Part shown: in pieces, positions 24,887 to 33,041 of the stretch
Layout of the letters: each line of letters begins with the position of its first letter
How positions within the stretch are numbered: the stretch's first letter is position 1
Assembly (NCBI RefSeq): GCF_029263665.1
Contig: NZ_JAJUFQ010000025.1
Span: forward strand, 1 to 62,078
Reading direction: 5' to 3'
DNA from: Halomonas sp.
Lineage (GTDB): Bacteria > Pseudomonadota > Gammaproteobacteria > Pseudomonadales > Halomonadaceae
DNA: 62,078 bases
Program-made: the position numbers and the translations under genes
The notes under the pieces: model-generated
The model's database searches: none
Seen by the model: the letters and a program-made list of their open reading frames with translations, nothing else
Told to the model about the DNA's origin: nothing

Positions 24887-25837
24887 TCAATCGCGGCGCT
24901 TGACGCCGGGCAGCACGCAGAGCATCTCGTAGAGCAGCGTCGCGCCCATCAGTGCGGTATTGCCACTGGGGTCATAGGGCGGCGCCACTTCGACCAGGTC
25001 GCCGCCGACAATGTTGAGTCCCCAGGCTCCGCGGACGATTTCCAGTCCTTGCTGGGCGGTGAGCCCTCCCATTTCCACAGTACCTGTGCCGGGAGCCACG
25101 GAAGGGTCAAGGCCATCGATATCAAAGGAAATGTAGACAGGACCATCTCCCATCTGCTCGCGAACTTCGGCCATCAGCGGCTCGAGCGACTTGTGCCAGC
25201 ATTGTTCGGCCTGCACGACGCGGAAGCCTTGCTCGCGGCACCAATCAAAGTCTTCGGCGGCATAGCCGGTGCCGCGCAGGCCAATCTGCACGACGCGCTT
25301 GCTGTCGAGCAGGCCCTCTTCCTGGGCGCGGCGGAATGGGCAGCCGTGGGCCACTTCTTCACCGAACATGTGCTCGTTGACGTCAGCGTGGGCGTCGATA
25401 TGGATAAGCCCCACCGGGCCGTGTTTCTTGGCAATGGCACGCAGGATTGGCCAGGTCAGAGTATGGTCACCGCCCAGAGTCAGCGGCACGCAGCCGTGAC
25501 TCAGAACTTCATCATAGAAGTTGCTGATGATGTCGAGGTTCTTGGGCAGGTTGAAGGTATTGATCGGCACATCACCGATATCGGCGACCTGCAGACTATC
25601 GAAGGGGGCCGCGCGGGTGGCCATGTTATAGGGGCGCAGCATGCGTGATTCATCACGGATCTGGCGCGGCCCCAAACGGGTTCCTGGGCGGTTGGAAGTA
25701 CCGATATCCATGGGAATGCCGATGAAGGCAGCATCAAGGCCTGCGGCAGTGTCTTGAGTCGGCAGACGCATCATGGTCGCGGGGCCGCCAGAACGCGGCA
25801 TGACATTTCCACCCAGAGGCTGATTGAAATCGTTCAC
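24887..25837 (-). CDS. gbuA: Guanidinobutyrase (agmatinase/ureohydrolase family)
   Basis: A 316-residue ureohydrolase that should split 4-guanidinobutyrate to GABA and urea. The manganese ligands are all there: GGDHT, DAHADVNEH and SFDIDGLDP. Length and the MPRSGG-ATMMRLP lead are close to Pseudomonas GbuA (319) rather than to agmatinases. Guanidinopropionase or a related hydrolase remains possible. Start is GTG at 25837 with AGGAAG 6 bases upstream; no better in-frame ATG exists before residue 13. First gene of the minus-strand operon, downstream of a sigma54-like promoter and divergent from a sigma54 activator, which suggests induction by its substrate. Confidence 0.88.
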   Translation of the reverse strand: MNDFNQPLGGNVMPRSGGPATMMRLPTQDTAAGLDAAFIGIPMDIGTSNRPGTRLGPRQIRDESRMLRPYNMATRAAPFDSLQVADIGDVPINTFNLPKNLDIISNFYDEVLSHGCVPLTLGGDHTLTWPILRAIAKKHGPVGLIHIDAHADVNEHMFGEEVAHGCPFRRAQEEGLLDSKRVVQIGLRGTGYAAEDFDWCREQGFRVVQAEQCWHKSLEPLMAEVREQMGDGPVYISFDIDGLDPSVAPGTGTVEMGGLTAQQGLEIVRGAWGLNIVGGDLVEVAPPYDPSGNTALMGATLLYEMLCVLPGVKRRD

Positions 25838-25939
25838 AATGGCTTCCTGCTTTCGAATGGCTGTTGTCGGGGTATCTATTGTCGAGATTGTCGTCAGGCG
25901 GATCCAAAGACACTGGGACTACGTCTGACACATGGCTTC

Positions 25940-25965
25940 GTTTCTGCAACTTGTATTGCAGAAAC
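25940..25965. promoter_or_regulatory. Inverted repeat overlapping the gbuA promoter
   Basis: GTTTCTGCAA and TTGCAGAAAC form a perfect 10-bp inverted repeat with 6-base spacer, overlapping the -12 part of the proposed sigma54 promoter. It may bind a repressor that blocks polymerase. Confidence 0.45.
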
Positions 25966-25972
25966 CATGCCA
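25957..25972 (-). promoter_or_regulatory. Candidate sigma54 promoter of gbuA operon
   Basis: Read on the minus strand, TGGCATGGTTTCTGCA matches the -24/-12 consensus TGGCAYG-N4-TTGCW with one mismatch (CTGC for TTGC) and has exactly 12 bases from GG to GC. It would start transcription about 110 bases before gbuA. Confidence 0.55.
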
Positions 25973-26034
25973 ACCCTGAAAAGCCTCTGCTGGTGCCTGT
26001 TTCCAGCTGTCGCCAGGGCATGGTGATTCATTAT

Positions 26035-26095
26035 TGAATTGCTATGGCGTCAGAGGTGATACAGTAATGAATTGCTGATGCATTTTTGAATCGCT
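26035..26095. promoter_or_regulatory. Triple TGAATYGCT repeats, enhancer candidates
   Basis: TGAATTGCT at 26035-26043 and 26068-26076, and TGAATCGCT at 26087-26095, are direct repeats 33 and 19 bases apart. They lie about 90-150 bp upstream of the proposed gbuA transcription start, the usual place for activator binding to sigma54 promoters, and directly before the activator's own start. Confidence 0.5.
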
Positions 26096-26109
26096 GTGAG
26101 AGAATCGTT

Positions 26110-27540
26110 ATGGGCGCTGATATAGAAGATCTCATCCTCCAGACGATCATTGATACTGCGCATGACCACTTCTTCATTGTCGAGGCCAGTGGCCGTATCC
26201 GTGACGTCAGCCCTGGTGCGGCCGCCGTGTATGGTCTGTCGCGGGAAGCGCTATGCCAGACCACTGTTCAGCGTCTTGAAGCGGAAGGCGTGCTGCGCCC
26301 TTCCGTCAGCATGGAAGTCTTTCGCACCGGGCAGGCTGCTCAATTAGTGCAGCAGACCAGTACAGGACGAACGGTGATTGCTCAGGCGCATCCTGTTTTT
26401 GATGGCGATAGGCTGGTCGCTGTCGTCAGCCGTTCCATGGACCTGACCGACCTGCAATTGCTGCAGCAAGAATATGCCCTGTTGCAGCAACGCTTCAGCG
26501 AGCACATCAAGCTTGGCCATGGTCTTGGCCAGGATGCCGAAGACCTCGAAGCGGCACTGGGAGACCTGGAAGCCCATAGTCCCGTGATGCGAGAGGTTGC
26601 CCGCCTGCTGCGTCGCGTGGCGCCCACGGATGCCACGGTATTGATGCAGGGCGAATCCGGTGTCGGCAAGACCGTCTTCGCGCGCTTGTTGCACCGTTGG
26701 AGCCCTCGTGCCGATGGGCCATTCATCGACGTGAACTGTGCCGCCATTCCCGAAAGCCTGTTTGAGTCGGAAATGTTTGGTTATCGCCAGGGAGCCTTTT
26801 CGGGGGCGGCACCGGGTGGACGTGTGGGGCTGATTGAGCAGGCGGCGGGAGGTACGCTGTTTCTGGATGAGATAGGTGAGCTGCCGCTGTCAGTGCAGAC
26901 CAAACTGCTCAAGGCCATTCAAGATGGCCGCATCACACGCCTGGGCGATACGGAATCCCGTCGTGTCGATTTTCGCCTGGTCGTGGCCACTAATCAGGAT
27001 CTGGCACAAAGTGTCGAGCAGGGCCAGTTCCGGCTCGACCTCTACTACCGGCTCAATGTCATACCGGTCACTCTGCCGCCCCTGCGCGAGCGGCGCGAGG
27101 AAGTGCCTGCCCTGGTCGAGCGACAGCTGAGCCGCCTCAATCAGCGTTATGGGCGTGACAAGATACTCGATCGTGACGTGTGGCAAGTGCTGATGGGGCA
27201 TGACTGGCCGGGTAATGTACGCGAACTGGAGAATGTGCTGGAAAGAGCCTGGCTATCCAGTGACGACGTGATTCACGCGCGCACCTTGAACGTCGAGGGC
27301 CAGAGAAATACCGCTGATGATGATGTGCCGAAACAAGCTGATCTGGATTCTGTCGGGGCTAGCCTGGCGGAACATGAAGGGCTCAAGGAGGCCCTGGCAC
27401 GTACCGAACGCCGCATTCTTGCCGAGTTTTGCCAGCAATTGCCTTCCACTTACGCGATCGCTGAGCGCCTTGGCATCAGCCAGCCCAGTGTCGTGCGCAA
27501 GCTCAAGCAGCATGGCCTGGAGATTCAGAAGAATCGCTGA
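26110..27540 (+). CDS. Sigma54-dependent enhancer-binding regulator (PAS-AAA+-Fis)
   Basis: A 476-residue activator. Residues ~5-115 form a PAS sensor domain, ~155-390 the AAA+ module with Walker A GESGVGKT at 181-188 and the sigma54-contact loop GAFSGA at 228-233 (Ser in place of the usual Thr), and the C-terminal ~45 residues a Fis-type helix-turn-helix (YAIAERLGISQPSVVRKLKQ). The ATG at 26110 is preferred because it lies after the TGAATYGCT repeats and begins at the PAS domain. It is divergent from gbuA, whose upstream region has a sigma54-like promoter, so it most likely controls that operon; the downstream YfcC operon is a second possible target. Confidence 0.9.
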   Translation: MGADIEDLILQTIIDTAHDHFFIVEASGRIRDVSPGAAAVYGLSREALCQTTVQRLEAEGVLRPSVSMEVFRTGQAAQLVQQTSTGRTVIAQAHPVFDGDRLVAVVSRSMDLTDLQLLQQEYALLQQRFSEHIKLGHGLGQDAEDLEAALGDLEAHSPVMREVARLLRRVAPTDATVLMQGESGVGKTVFARLLHRWSPRADGPFIDVNCAAIPESLFESEMFGYRQGAFSGAAPGGRVGLIEQAAGGTLFLDEIGELPLSVQTKLLKAIQDGRITRLGDTESRRVDFRLVVATNQDLAQSVEQGQFRLDLYYRLNVIPVTLPPLRERREEVPALVERQLSRLNQRYGRDKILDRDVWQVLMGHDWPGNVRELENVLERAWLSSDDVIHARTLNVEGQRNTADDDVPKQADLDSVGASLAEHEGLKEALARTERRILAEFCQQLPSTYAIAERLGISQPSVVRKLKQHGLEIQKNR

Positions 27541-27602
27541 GACTGGCGCTATGGAGAAGTATCTGAAAGCGGAAAGCTAGCCACAACAGGGCTTGTTCTG
27601 AG

Positions 27603-27620
27603 AATTTATCATGATAAATT
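27603..27620. promoter_or_regulatory. Perfect 18-bp palindrome upstream of the YfcC operon
   Basis: AATTTATCATGATAAATT is a perfect palindrome, unusually AT-rich for this region, 81 bp before the transporter start and 63 bp after the activator gene. It looks like a dimeric repressor site. Confidence 0.5.
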
Positions 27621-27700
27621 AAGCGTGCCATCCTCCCGGGTGATGCGCTTGCGGTCATGCCTGGGAAATATGGGCGACTGACTCCAACAAGGACAATGCT

Positions 27701-29095
27701 ATGAGCGCACAAGACCAGGTATTGAACGAACGCAAGCGCAAGAAGTGGTACCAGGCAGTACCAGATCCCATGGTACTGATTTTCCTGATCCTGCTTGCCA
27801 CTTATGCGCTGACCTTCCTGATTCCGGCGGGAGAGTTCGAACGGGTCATGCTGGATGGGCGTACCCGGGTGGTGCCGGACTCCTTTCACTATCTCAATGA
27901 TGTCGCAGCGATTTCACCTTTCGATATCTTTGTCGCGATTCCCAGGGGGCTGAACGAGGCCTCGCTCTATCTTTTCATCGTGTTCATCGCCGGAGGGTTG
28001 TTTCATATCCTGCAGCGGACGGGAGCGCTGGAAAATGCCATCGGGGTAGCGGTGCATCGTGCGGGTGTCGAGCGCCGCAACCTGATCATCACGGTAGGCA
28101 CTTTCATCTATGGCTTCTTCGGCGTGGCCGTTGGCTTCGAGAACAATATTGCCCTGGTGCCGATAGCCGTGCTGATTGCGAGCGCCGTGGGCTGCTCCAG
28201 TCTGGTGGGGACCACCATGGCGGTAGGAGGCATCGGGGTGGGCTTCGCCTTGTCTCCGATCAACCCCTATACCGTAGGTGTGGCACAGGGCATTGCCGAG
28301 TTGCCGACTTTTTCAGGGGCATGGTTGCGGGTTCTGCTTGTGGTGTCGGCGTTGGCCCTGCTGTCGTTCTATATCTGTCGCTTTGTCACCCGAATGGACT
28401 TCGAGGAACCGGCCAACGCTGAAGCCATGAGCAAGTCGCTGGGTGAATACCATCTTTCAGGGCGAGACAAGCTGACGCTTGTTGTCTTTGGTGGTGGCCT
28501 GGTCGCGATGCTGGCAGGGGTCTTCACCCAAGGATGGTACATCAATGAGATCGCTGGCATGTTCCTGCTGATCGCCATCCTGATCGGGATCGTCAATGGC
28601 CTGTCCGCCAACGAGATCGTCAAACAGATGATGGAAGGTGCCTCCAGTGTGACAGCGGGGGCGTTGGTGATTGGCCTGGCGGCATCGATCCAGGTCATCC
28701 TCAAGGAAGCCCAGATCATTGATACCATCGTCTATGCGCTGAGCGGCCTGATCCAGGGAATTCCTGCTTCGCTGTCGGCGATCATGGCCAGTGTGGTTCA
28801 GGGCGTGATCAACCTGTTCGTGCCATCGGGCTCTGGCCAGGCACTTGTCACCATGCCGATCCTGATTCCTGTGGCGGATCTTGTCGGGATGAGCCGCCAG
28901 TTGATGATCACTGCCTTCCAGATCGGTGATGGGCTGACCAACCTGATCGTTCCCACCTCTGGCGGTACGCTGGCCATGCTGGCGTTGGGCAGGGTGTCCT
29001 ACGAGAAGTGGTTGAAGGCGATCCTGCCGTTCATGGTACTGGTTTACCTGCTGGCCTGGGTGGGGCTTTTCATTGGCCACCTGGCTGGGTATTGA
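27701..29095 (+). CDS. YfcC-family transporter (putative basic amino acid/dicarboxylate type)
   Basis: A 464-residue inner-membrane carrier with about twelve helices. The start, KKWYQAVPDPMVLIFLILL, and the conserved FGVAVGFENNIALVPI, MAVGGIGVGFALSPINPYTVGVAQGIAELP and PSGSGQALVTMPI stretches are those of the YfcC/DcuC-related family, annotated as arginine/ornithine antiporters or short peptide carriers. First gene of a three-gene plus-strand unit with the DUF1028 and M20 genes; the next gene starts 4 bp after its stop. The operon context points to an N-carbamoyl, ureido or peptide-like substrate. Confidence 0.85.
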   Translation: MSAQDQVLNERKRKKWYQAVPDPMVLIFLILLATYALTFLIPAGEFERVMLDGRTRVVPDSFHYLNDVAAISPFDIFVAIPRGLNEASLYLFIVFIAGGLFHILQRTGALENAIGVAVHRAGVERRNLIITVGTFIYGFFGVAVGFENNIALVPIAVLIASAVGCSSLVGTTMAVGGIGVGFALSPINPYTVGVAQGIAELPTFSGAWLRVLLVVSALALLSFYICRFVTRMDFEEPANAEAMSKSLGEYHLSGRDKLTLVVFGGGLVAMLAGVFTQGWYINEIAGMFLLIAILIGIVNGLSANEIVKQMMEGASSVTAGALVIGLAASIQVILKEAQIIDTIVYALSGLIQGIPASLSAIMASVVQGVINLFVPSGSGQALVTMPILIPVADLVGMSRQLMITAFQIGDGLTNLIVPTSGGTLAMLALGRVSYEKWLKAILPFMVLVYLLAWVGLFIGHLAGY

Positions 29096-29099
29096 TGCC

Positions 29100-29804
29100 A
29101 TGACACTGTCATTGGTGCATGTTCATCCAAGTAGCGGGACTGTTGCTGCACTGACTGCCACTGGCGGTGTCGCCGTGGGTGGGTATGTCCATCATGTCTG
29201 GCGTGGATTGGGTGCCTGCGCGACCCAGGGGCTGGCGACCAACCCCTGGTATCCCGAAGGTATTCAGCGTGCTTTGGCTGACGGCCATGGGGCCAATGAG
29301 GCACTGAATGGTGTGGTGCAGGAAGATGATGGAGCTTCGCGGCGGCAGTGCCTGGTGATGGATGGACAAGGCCAGGCTGCAGTACACCACGGAACGGACA
29401 ATGTCGATGCTGTTGCCGCCTGCCTGCGTCCGACAGTCGCTGCAGCAGGCAACATGCTGGCAGATGCTGCGGTCGTCGATGTCATGGTCGACGCATTTGC
29501 CATGCAGACATGCCACAACTTCGAGGCAGTGCGCCTAGGCATCTCTCCTCCCGATTACCGCGAAAATTACGCATCTAATCTGCCAGAAGTACTGCTCCAT
29601 GTTCTGGGTAGGGCGCTTGAGGCCGGTGGAGACAAACGAGGTGTTCGTTCCTGTGCTCTGCGCATCGAGTCTTTCTCGGCGGCTCCCATTGATCTGCGTG
29701 TGGACTGGTGTGAAGGCGACCTTGTCGCCGAGCTGAGAGCCTTGATAAGGCGTGTTCGTGCAGCGGAATTTTCGACTTTTCTCTCTTCTTTGCCGATGCG
29801 TTGA
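29100..29804 (+). CDS. DUF1028 family protein (Ntn-hydrolase-like)
   Basis: A 234-residue protein of the DUF1028 family, which has an Ntn-hydrolase-like fold but no settled reaction. Family features are a start of the type LSLVHVHPSSG, GLGACATQGLATNPWYPEG, VVQEDDGASRRQCLVMDGQG and GNMLADAAVVDVM. The ATG at 29100 is chosen over one at 29073 that would lie inside the transporter gene. It ends 79 bp before the M20 hydrolase, and DUF1028 genes often neighbour such amidohydrolases, so a shared substrate is likely. Confidence 0.85.
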   Translation: MTLSLVHVHPSSGTVAALTATGGVAVGGYVHHVWRGLGACATQGLATNPWYPEGIQRALADGHGANEALNGVVQEDDGASRRQCLVMDGQGQAAVHHGTDNVDAVAACLRPTVAAAGNMLADAAVVDVMVDAFAMQTCHNFEAVRLGISPPDYRENYASNLPEVLLHVLGRALEAGGDKRGVRSCALRIESFSAAPIDLRVDWCEGDLVAELRALIRRVRAAEFSTFLSSLPMR

Positions 29805-29836
29805 ACCGGCATATCCAATCTCAGTATACGGAAATA

Positions 29837-29870
29837 GGTGTCCTGTCCTCCGCAGTGAGGACGGGACACC
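29837..29870 (+). other. Hairpin directly before the M20 hydrolase ribosome binding site
   Basis: GGTGTCCTGTCCTC pairs with GAGGACGGGACACC (one G-T pair) around a 6-base loop. The Shine-Dalgarno GGATGGAG begins at the next base. It could protect the downstream mRNA or tune translation. Confidence 0.6.
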
Positions 29871-29883
29871 GGATGGAGTTTTT

Positions 29884-31137
29884 ATGACGACAGTAACGAC
29901 TGACCTGGGGCATACCTTGCTGCAACGTCTGGATGAGGCCGCCCAGCATTCTGAGCCGGGCCCGGGAGTGACCCGGCTATTCTGTTCCGAGCAGCATCGC
30001 GGTGTCTGTGAGGTGATTGCCGGTTGGATGCGCAGGGCTGGCCTGACTCCTGAGCTGGATGCCTCAGGCAATCTGGTAGGCCGTTGTGCTCGGGCTCAGG
30101 CGGGTGAGAAAACGCTGATCATGGGGTCGCATCAGGACACCGTGGTGGAAGGCGGTAAATACGACGGTATGCTGGGTGTTGCTCTGCCGTTGCTGGCCCT
30201 TGAAGCCTTGCAGGAAGCCGGAGTGACATTACCTTATGGCGTCGAAGTCGTGGCGTTTGGTGACGAAGAAGGTACCCGTTTCCAATCGACCTTGATCGGT
30301 AGCCGTGCTTTGGCCGGTACCTTCGATGCTTCGAGCCTCGAGGCCAAGGATGCTGATGGCATCAGCCTGGCTAAGGCGTTGCAGGACTTCGGCGGTGAAC
30401 CAGAAAACATTCCTGCACTGGCACGCGAGCCGGATTCAGTGCTGGGCTTTGTCGAAGTACACATCGAGCAAGGACCGGTGCTCGAGCGCCGAGATCATGC
30501 CCTGGGGGTCGTCACCGCACTGACTGGCATCGAGCGCCACCGTCTGACTGTGTCAGGCAAGGCTGGCCATGCGGGAACGACGCCGATGCCTGGGCGCCGT
30601 GATGCGCTGGTCGGGGCCGCCGAGATGATTCTGGAAGCCGATAGGGTACTGAATGCCACCGAGGATTTCGTAGGCGTGGTAGGTAAGCTCGATGTCCGGC
30701 CCAATGCGGTCAATGTGATTCCCTCCGAGGTAACCTTCACCCTGGAGCTGCGTTCTCCCCGGGCGGAAGTGCGTGCACAAGGGCGTGATGCCATTCTGAC
30801 GGCCTGTCGTCGACTCGCCGCGGCTCGGGAACTGGAGGTGAGCATTGAACAGACGTACTCGGCTGAAGCCGTGGACTGCGCTGCCTGGCTGATAGAGGCT
30901 TTGGGAGATGCCTGCAGGGCCATTGGCCAGCCGGCTGAGCCGTTGTTCAGTGGTGCTGGCCATGATGGCCTGGCGATGTGTGACCTGACGGATATTGGCA
31001 TGTTGTTCGTGCGTTGCCGGGATGGGCTCAGCCATCACCCCGATGAAGCGATCAGTGCTGCGGACGGGGAGGCGGCCACCCGAGCGTTGATGCAGTTTCT
31101 TGCCGACCTTCCATCGCGGGTGGGGATTTCCGCCTAG
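29884..31137 (+). CDS. M20-family Zn amidohydrolase (allantoate/N-carbamoyl amino acid hydrolase type)
   Basis: A 417-residue enzyme of the hydantoinase/carbamoylase branch of peptidase family M20. Metal and catalytic motifs are intact: GSHQDTVVEGGKYDGMLGV, FGDEEGTRF, HIEQGP and the dimerisation-domain AGHAGTTPMPGRRDA. Likely reactions are release of ammonia and CO2 from N-carbamoyl amino acids or allantoate. The ATG at 29884 follows GGATGGAG; a longer in-frame start would run through the hairpin. The stop codon lies in the first unit of a 4 x 16-bp repeat (31132-31195), so the last residues derive from it. Confidence 0.88.
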   Translation: MTTVTTDLGHTLLQRLDEAAQHSEPGPGVTRLFCSEQHRGVCEVIAGWMRRAGLTPELDASGNLVGRCARAQAGEKTLIMGSHQDTVVEGGKYDGMLGVALPLLALEALQEAGVTLPYGVEVVAFGDEEGTRFQSTLIGSRALAGTFDASSLEAKDADGISLAKALQDFGGEPENIPALAREPDSVLGFVEVHIEQGPVLERRDHALGVVTALTGIERHRLTVSGKAGHAGTTPMPGRRDALVGAAEMILEADRVLNATEDFVGVVGKLDVRPNAVNVIPSEVTFTLELRSPRAEVRAQGRDAILTACRRLAAARELEVSIEQTYSAEAVDCAAWLIEALGDACRAIGQPAEPLFSGAGHDGLAMCDLTDIGMLFVRCRDGLSHHPDEAISAADGEAATRALMQFLADLPSRVGISA

Positions 31138-31195
31138 GTGACTCCTGGCCTGGGTGACTTCTTGCCTGGGTTATATCTTGTTTAGGTTATTTCTC
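31132..31195. repeat. Four 16-bp tandem repeats bridging two convergent stop codons
   Basis: Four consecutive 16-bp units (GCCTAGGTGACTCCTG, GCCTGGGTGACTTCTT, GCCTGGGTTATATCTT, GTTTAGGTTATTTCTC) span 31132-31195. The M20 hydrolase stop (TAG) is in unit 1, and the stop of the convergent GntR gene is in unit 4. Confidence 0.92.
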
Positions 31196-31936
31196 GCTGA
31201 GAAAGCCGCGTTTTACCTGAACTTCGTTGTCATTCATCACCGCCTGAGCGTCGAGCAGATGCTCGTGCATCAGCCGACGGGCCCGGTCGGCATCGCCGTC
31301 CTCGATGGCATCCAGAACCTGGGCATGGTACTGGCAGCCGGCCGGACCCAGGTGATGATCCCCTGGCTCGTAGAGGCGGCGATAAACGGTCAGGTCGGCC
31401 AGTATCTGGGCGGTGAAACGGATGATGAATACCAGCAGAGGATTGCCACCTGAAAGCTGGGCCAGTTCCTCGTGAAAGGCCAGAGAGTCAATGTGCTGTT
31501 GGCGCTCGGCGTCAAGATTCTGGGCTGGCTCTGCATAGCTGTGAAGGCTGGCCCGCAGGCGGGTGAGGTCCTCGGCATCGACCTGGCCGGCAAGTGATGC
31601 GGCCAGTTCTGGCTCCAGTGCCAGGCGGATCTGGTAGATGTCGTGAATCGAGAGATCCTTGAAATACAGATAATGGCTGAGCAGGGAAATGGCCCGGGTC
31701 TCGCTCATTTCTCGTACAAAGACTCCTCCGCCGGGTCCCGTGCGGGTTTCGACCAACCCTTGAGCCTCGAGAACCCGTGTACTTTCGCGGATCGTGCCCT
31801 TGGACGCTCCCAACGTCTCCATCAACTCGGTTTCACTGGGCAGGCGGTCACCAGGACTGAGCTGGCGATCGACGATCCAGCCCTTGATAACCTCTGCCAA
31901 TTGGTAGGGACGCCTGCGTGCTGCTGTTTTGGCCAT
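31187..31936 (-). CDS. GntR/FadR-family transcriptional regulator
   Basis: A 249-residue regulator. Residues ~10-80 carry a GntR winged helix (GDRLPSETELMETLGASKGTIREST), followed by an FCD ligand domain with conserved RLALEPELAA and FHEELAQLSGGNP, where a metal-bound carboxylate normally sits. Its last codons come from the 16-bp repeat region. It is convergent with the M20 hydrolase and 105 bp upstream, in its own direction, of the SMP-30 gene's stop, so it could control either the hydrolase unit or the galactonate genes. Confidence 0.86.
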   Translation of the reverse strand: MAKTAARRRPYQLAEVIKGWIVDRQLSPGDRLPSETELMETLGASKGTIRESTRVLEAQGLVETRTGPGGGVFVREMSETRAISLLSHYLYFKDLSIHDIYQIRLALEPELAASLAGQVDAEDLTRLRASLHSYAEPAQNLDAERQQHIDSLAFHEELAQLSGGNPLLVFIIRFTAQILADLTVYRRLYEPGDHHLGPAGCQYHAQVLDAIEDGDADRARRLMHEHLLDAQAVMNDNEVQVKRGFLSEK

Positions 31937-32041
31937 GACCTCGCTTGCTTCCTGAAATGCCTGCTTTAAGGGACTCAGGTTATCAGATCGACGAGGTCTC
32001 TAGCCTGTGTTTCTGCAATATCAAGCCCGTAACAGCAGCTG

Positions 32042-33004
32042 TCATGACCGAATATGCAACGGCTCTTCATGCTGGCCACGTACACCGGGCAGGATGTCAC
32101 GCAGGTCGATGATGAAGGTTGCACCATCCTGGCGACCTGGCGCCTGTTCCGTTTGGCCCTCGGTCGCCGTGGTGATCAGCAATGTCGTCAGATCACGGCC
32201 GCCAAAGGCTGGGCAGGAAGGTTGCTCGGCATTCACTTGCACATGGCCGATCTCCTTGCCTTCTGGCGACAGGCGGGCGACGCGTCCGCTGCCCCACAAG
32301 GCAAGCCACATGCAACCTTCGCTATCAATCACGGCGCCATCCGGACTGCCTGGATCGTTGCTGAAGTCGGCCCAGGGCTCGGGAGACAGCAGCATGTCTG
32401 GTGCTGCTGCCTGTCCATTCTGGAGGAAGGCACTGCCATCGGTGCGCTGCGGGAATCCGTCGGCATCCAGTGACCAGCGCATCACCACTTGCGTCGTGGT
32501 GTCAGTCAGCCAGGCATGCTGGCCGTCAGCCGAGAAGCACAACGCATTGGGAATGCTGATGTCCGTGCACAGTGTATAGATGGTGCCACGATAAAGACGA
32601 TACAGGCTGCCTGCGCCAGGTTCAGCATGCTTGCCCATGGTCGAGAACCACAGGCCGCCATGCTGGTCGGCGCGGGCGTCGTTGCTGCGAGTGACAGGAT
32701 TGTCGGCCTCGACATCACGCCAAGGCGCCACTTGTCCATGAGCATGTTCCATGATGGCCAGGCCGTGTTCGGTGACCAGCAGATCATCACCATCGACCAG
32801 TGGCTGGGCGAAGGAACTCAACTGGTCAAGCTCGATCACCCGGTGTTCGCCACTTTCCAGGTGATGGCGATGCAAGCGGCGGCCAAGAATATCGAGCCAA
32901 CGGAACTCGCCACGGGCGGCATCCCAGCTAGGCCCTTCCCCCAAGTGGGAAGGGGGAGAATAAAGCGCCTCGGCATGGCCGAGGCATGGAGAGATAGTGG
33001 GCAT
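32042..33004 (-). CDS. SMP-30/gluconolactonase family sugar lactonase
   Basis: A 320-residue six-bladed propeller enzyme. Typical metal-site sequences are LGEGPSWD near the start, NDARADQHGGLWF mid-protein, SIPNALCFSADG and SPDGAVIDSEGCMWLALWG. Members hydrolyse aldonolactones. Directly downstream of dgoD, it would supply D-galactonate from the lactone. GGGAGAAC lies before the ATG. It is the last gene of the gntR-dgoD-lactonase unit. Confidence 0.88.
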   Translation of the reverse strand: MPTISPCLGHAEALYSPPSHLGEGPSWDAARGEFRWLDILGRRLHRHHLESGEHRVIELDQLSSFAQPLVDGDDLLVTEHGLAIMEHAHGQVAPWRDVEADNPVTRSNDARADQHGGLWFSTMGKHAEPGAGSLYRLYRGTIYTLCTDISIPNALCFSADGQHAWLTDTTTQVVMRWSLDADGFPQRTDGSAFLQNGQAAAPDMLLSPEPWADFSNDPGSPDGAVIDSEGCMWLALWGSGRVARLSPEGKEIGHVQVNAEQPSCPAFGGRDLTTLLITTATEGQTEQAPGRQDGATFIIDLRDILPGVRGQHEEPLHIRS

Positions 33005-33041
33005 ATTGTTCTCCCTGAGCGTTTACCGTTGAACGCTTCCC

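Noticed and set aside
25838..26034. Guanidine riboswitch before gbuA
   Set aside because: The leader shows only a short inverted repeat and promoter-like elements; no ykkC-type pattern of conserved loops could be recognised by eye.
27640..27660. Sigma54 promoter for the YfcC operon
   Set aside because: A GG/GC pair with 12-base spacing exists, but the flanking bases match TGGCAC/TTGC poorly.
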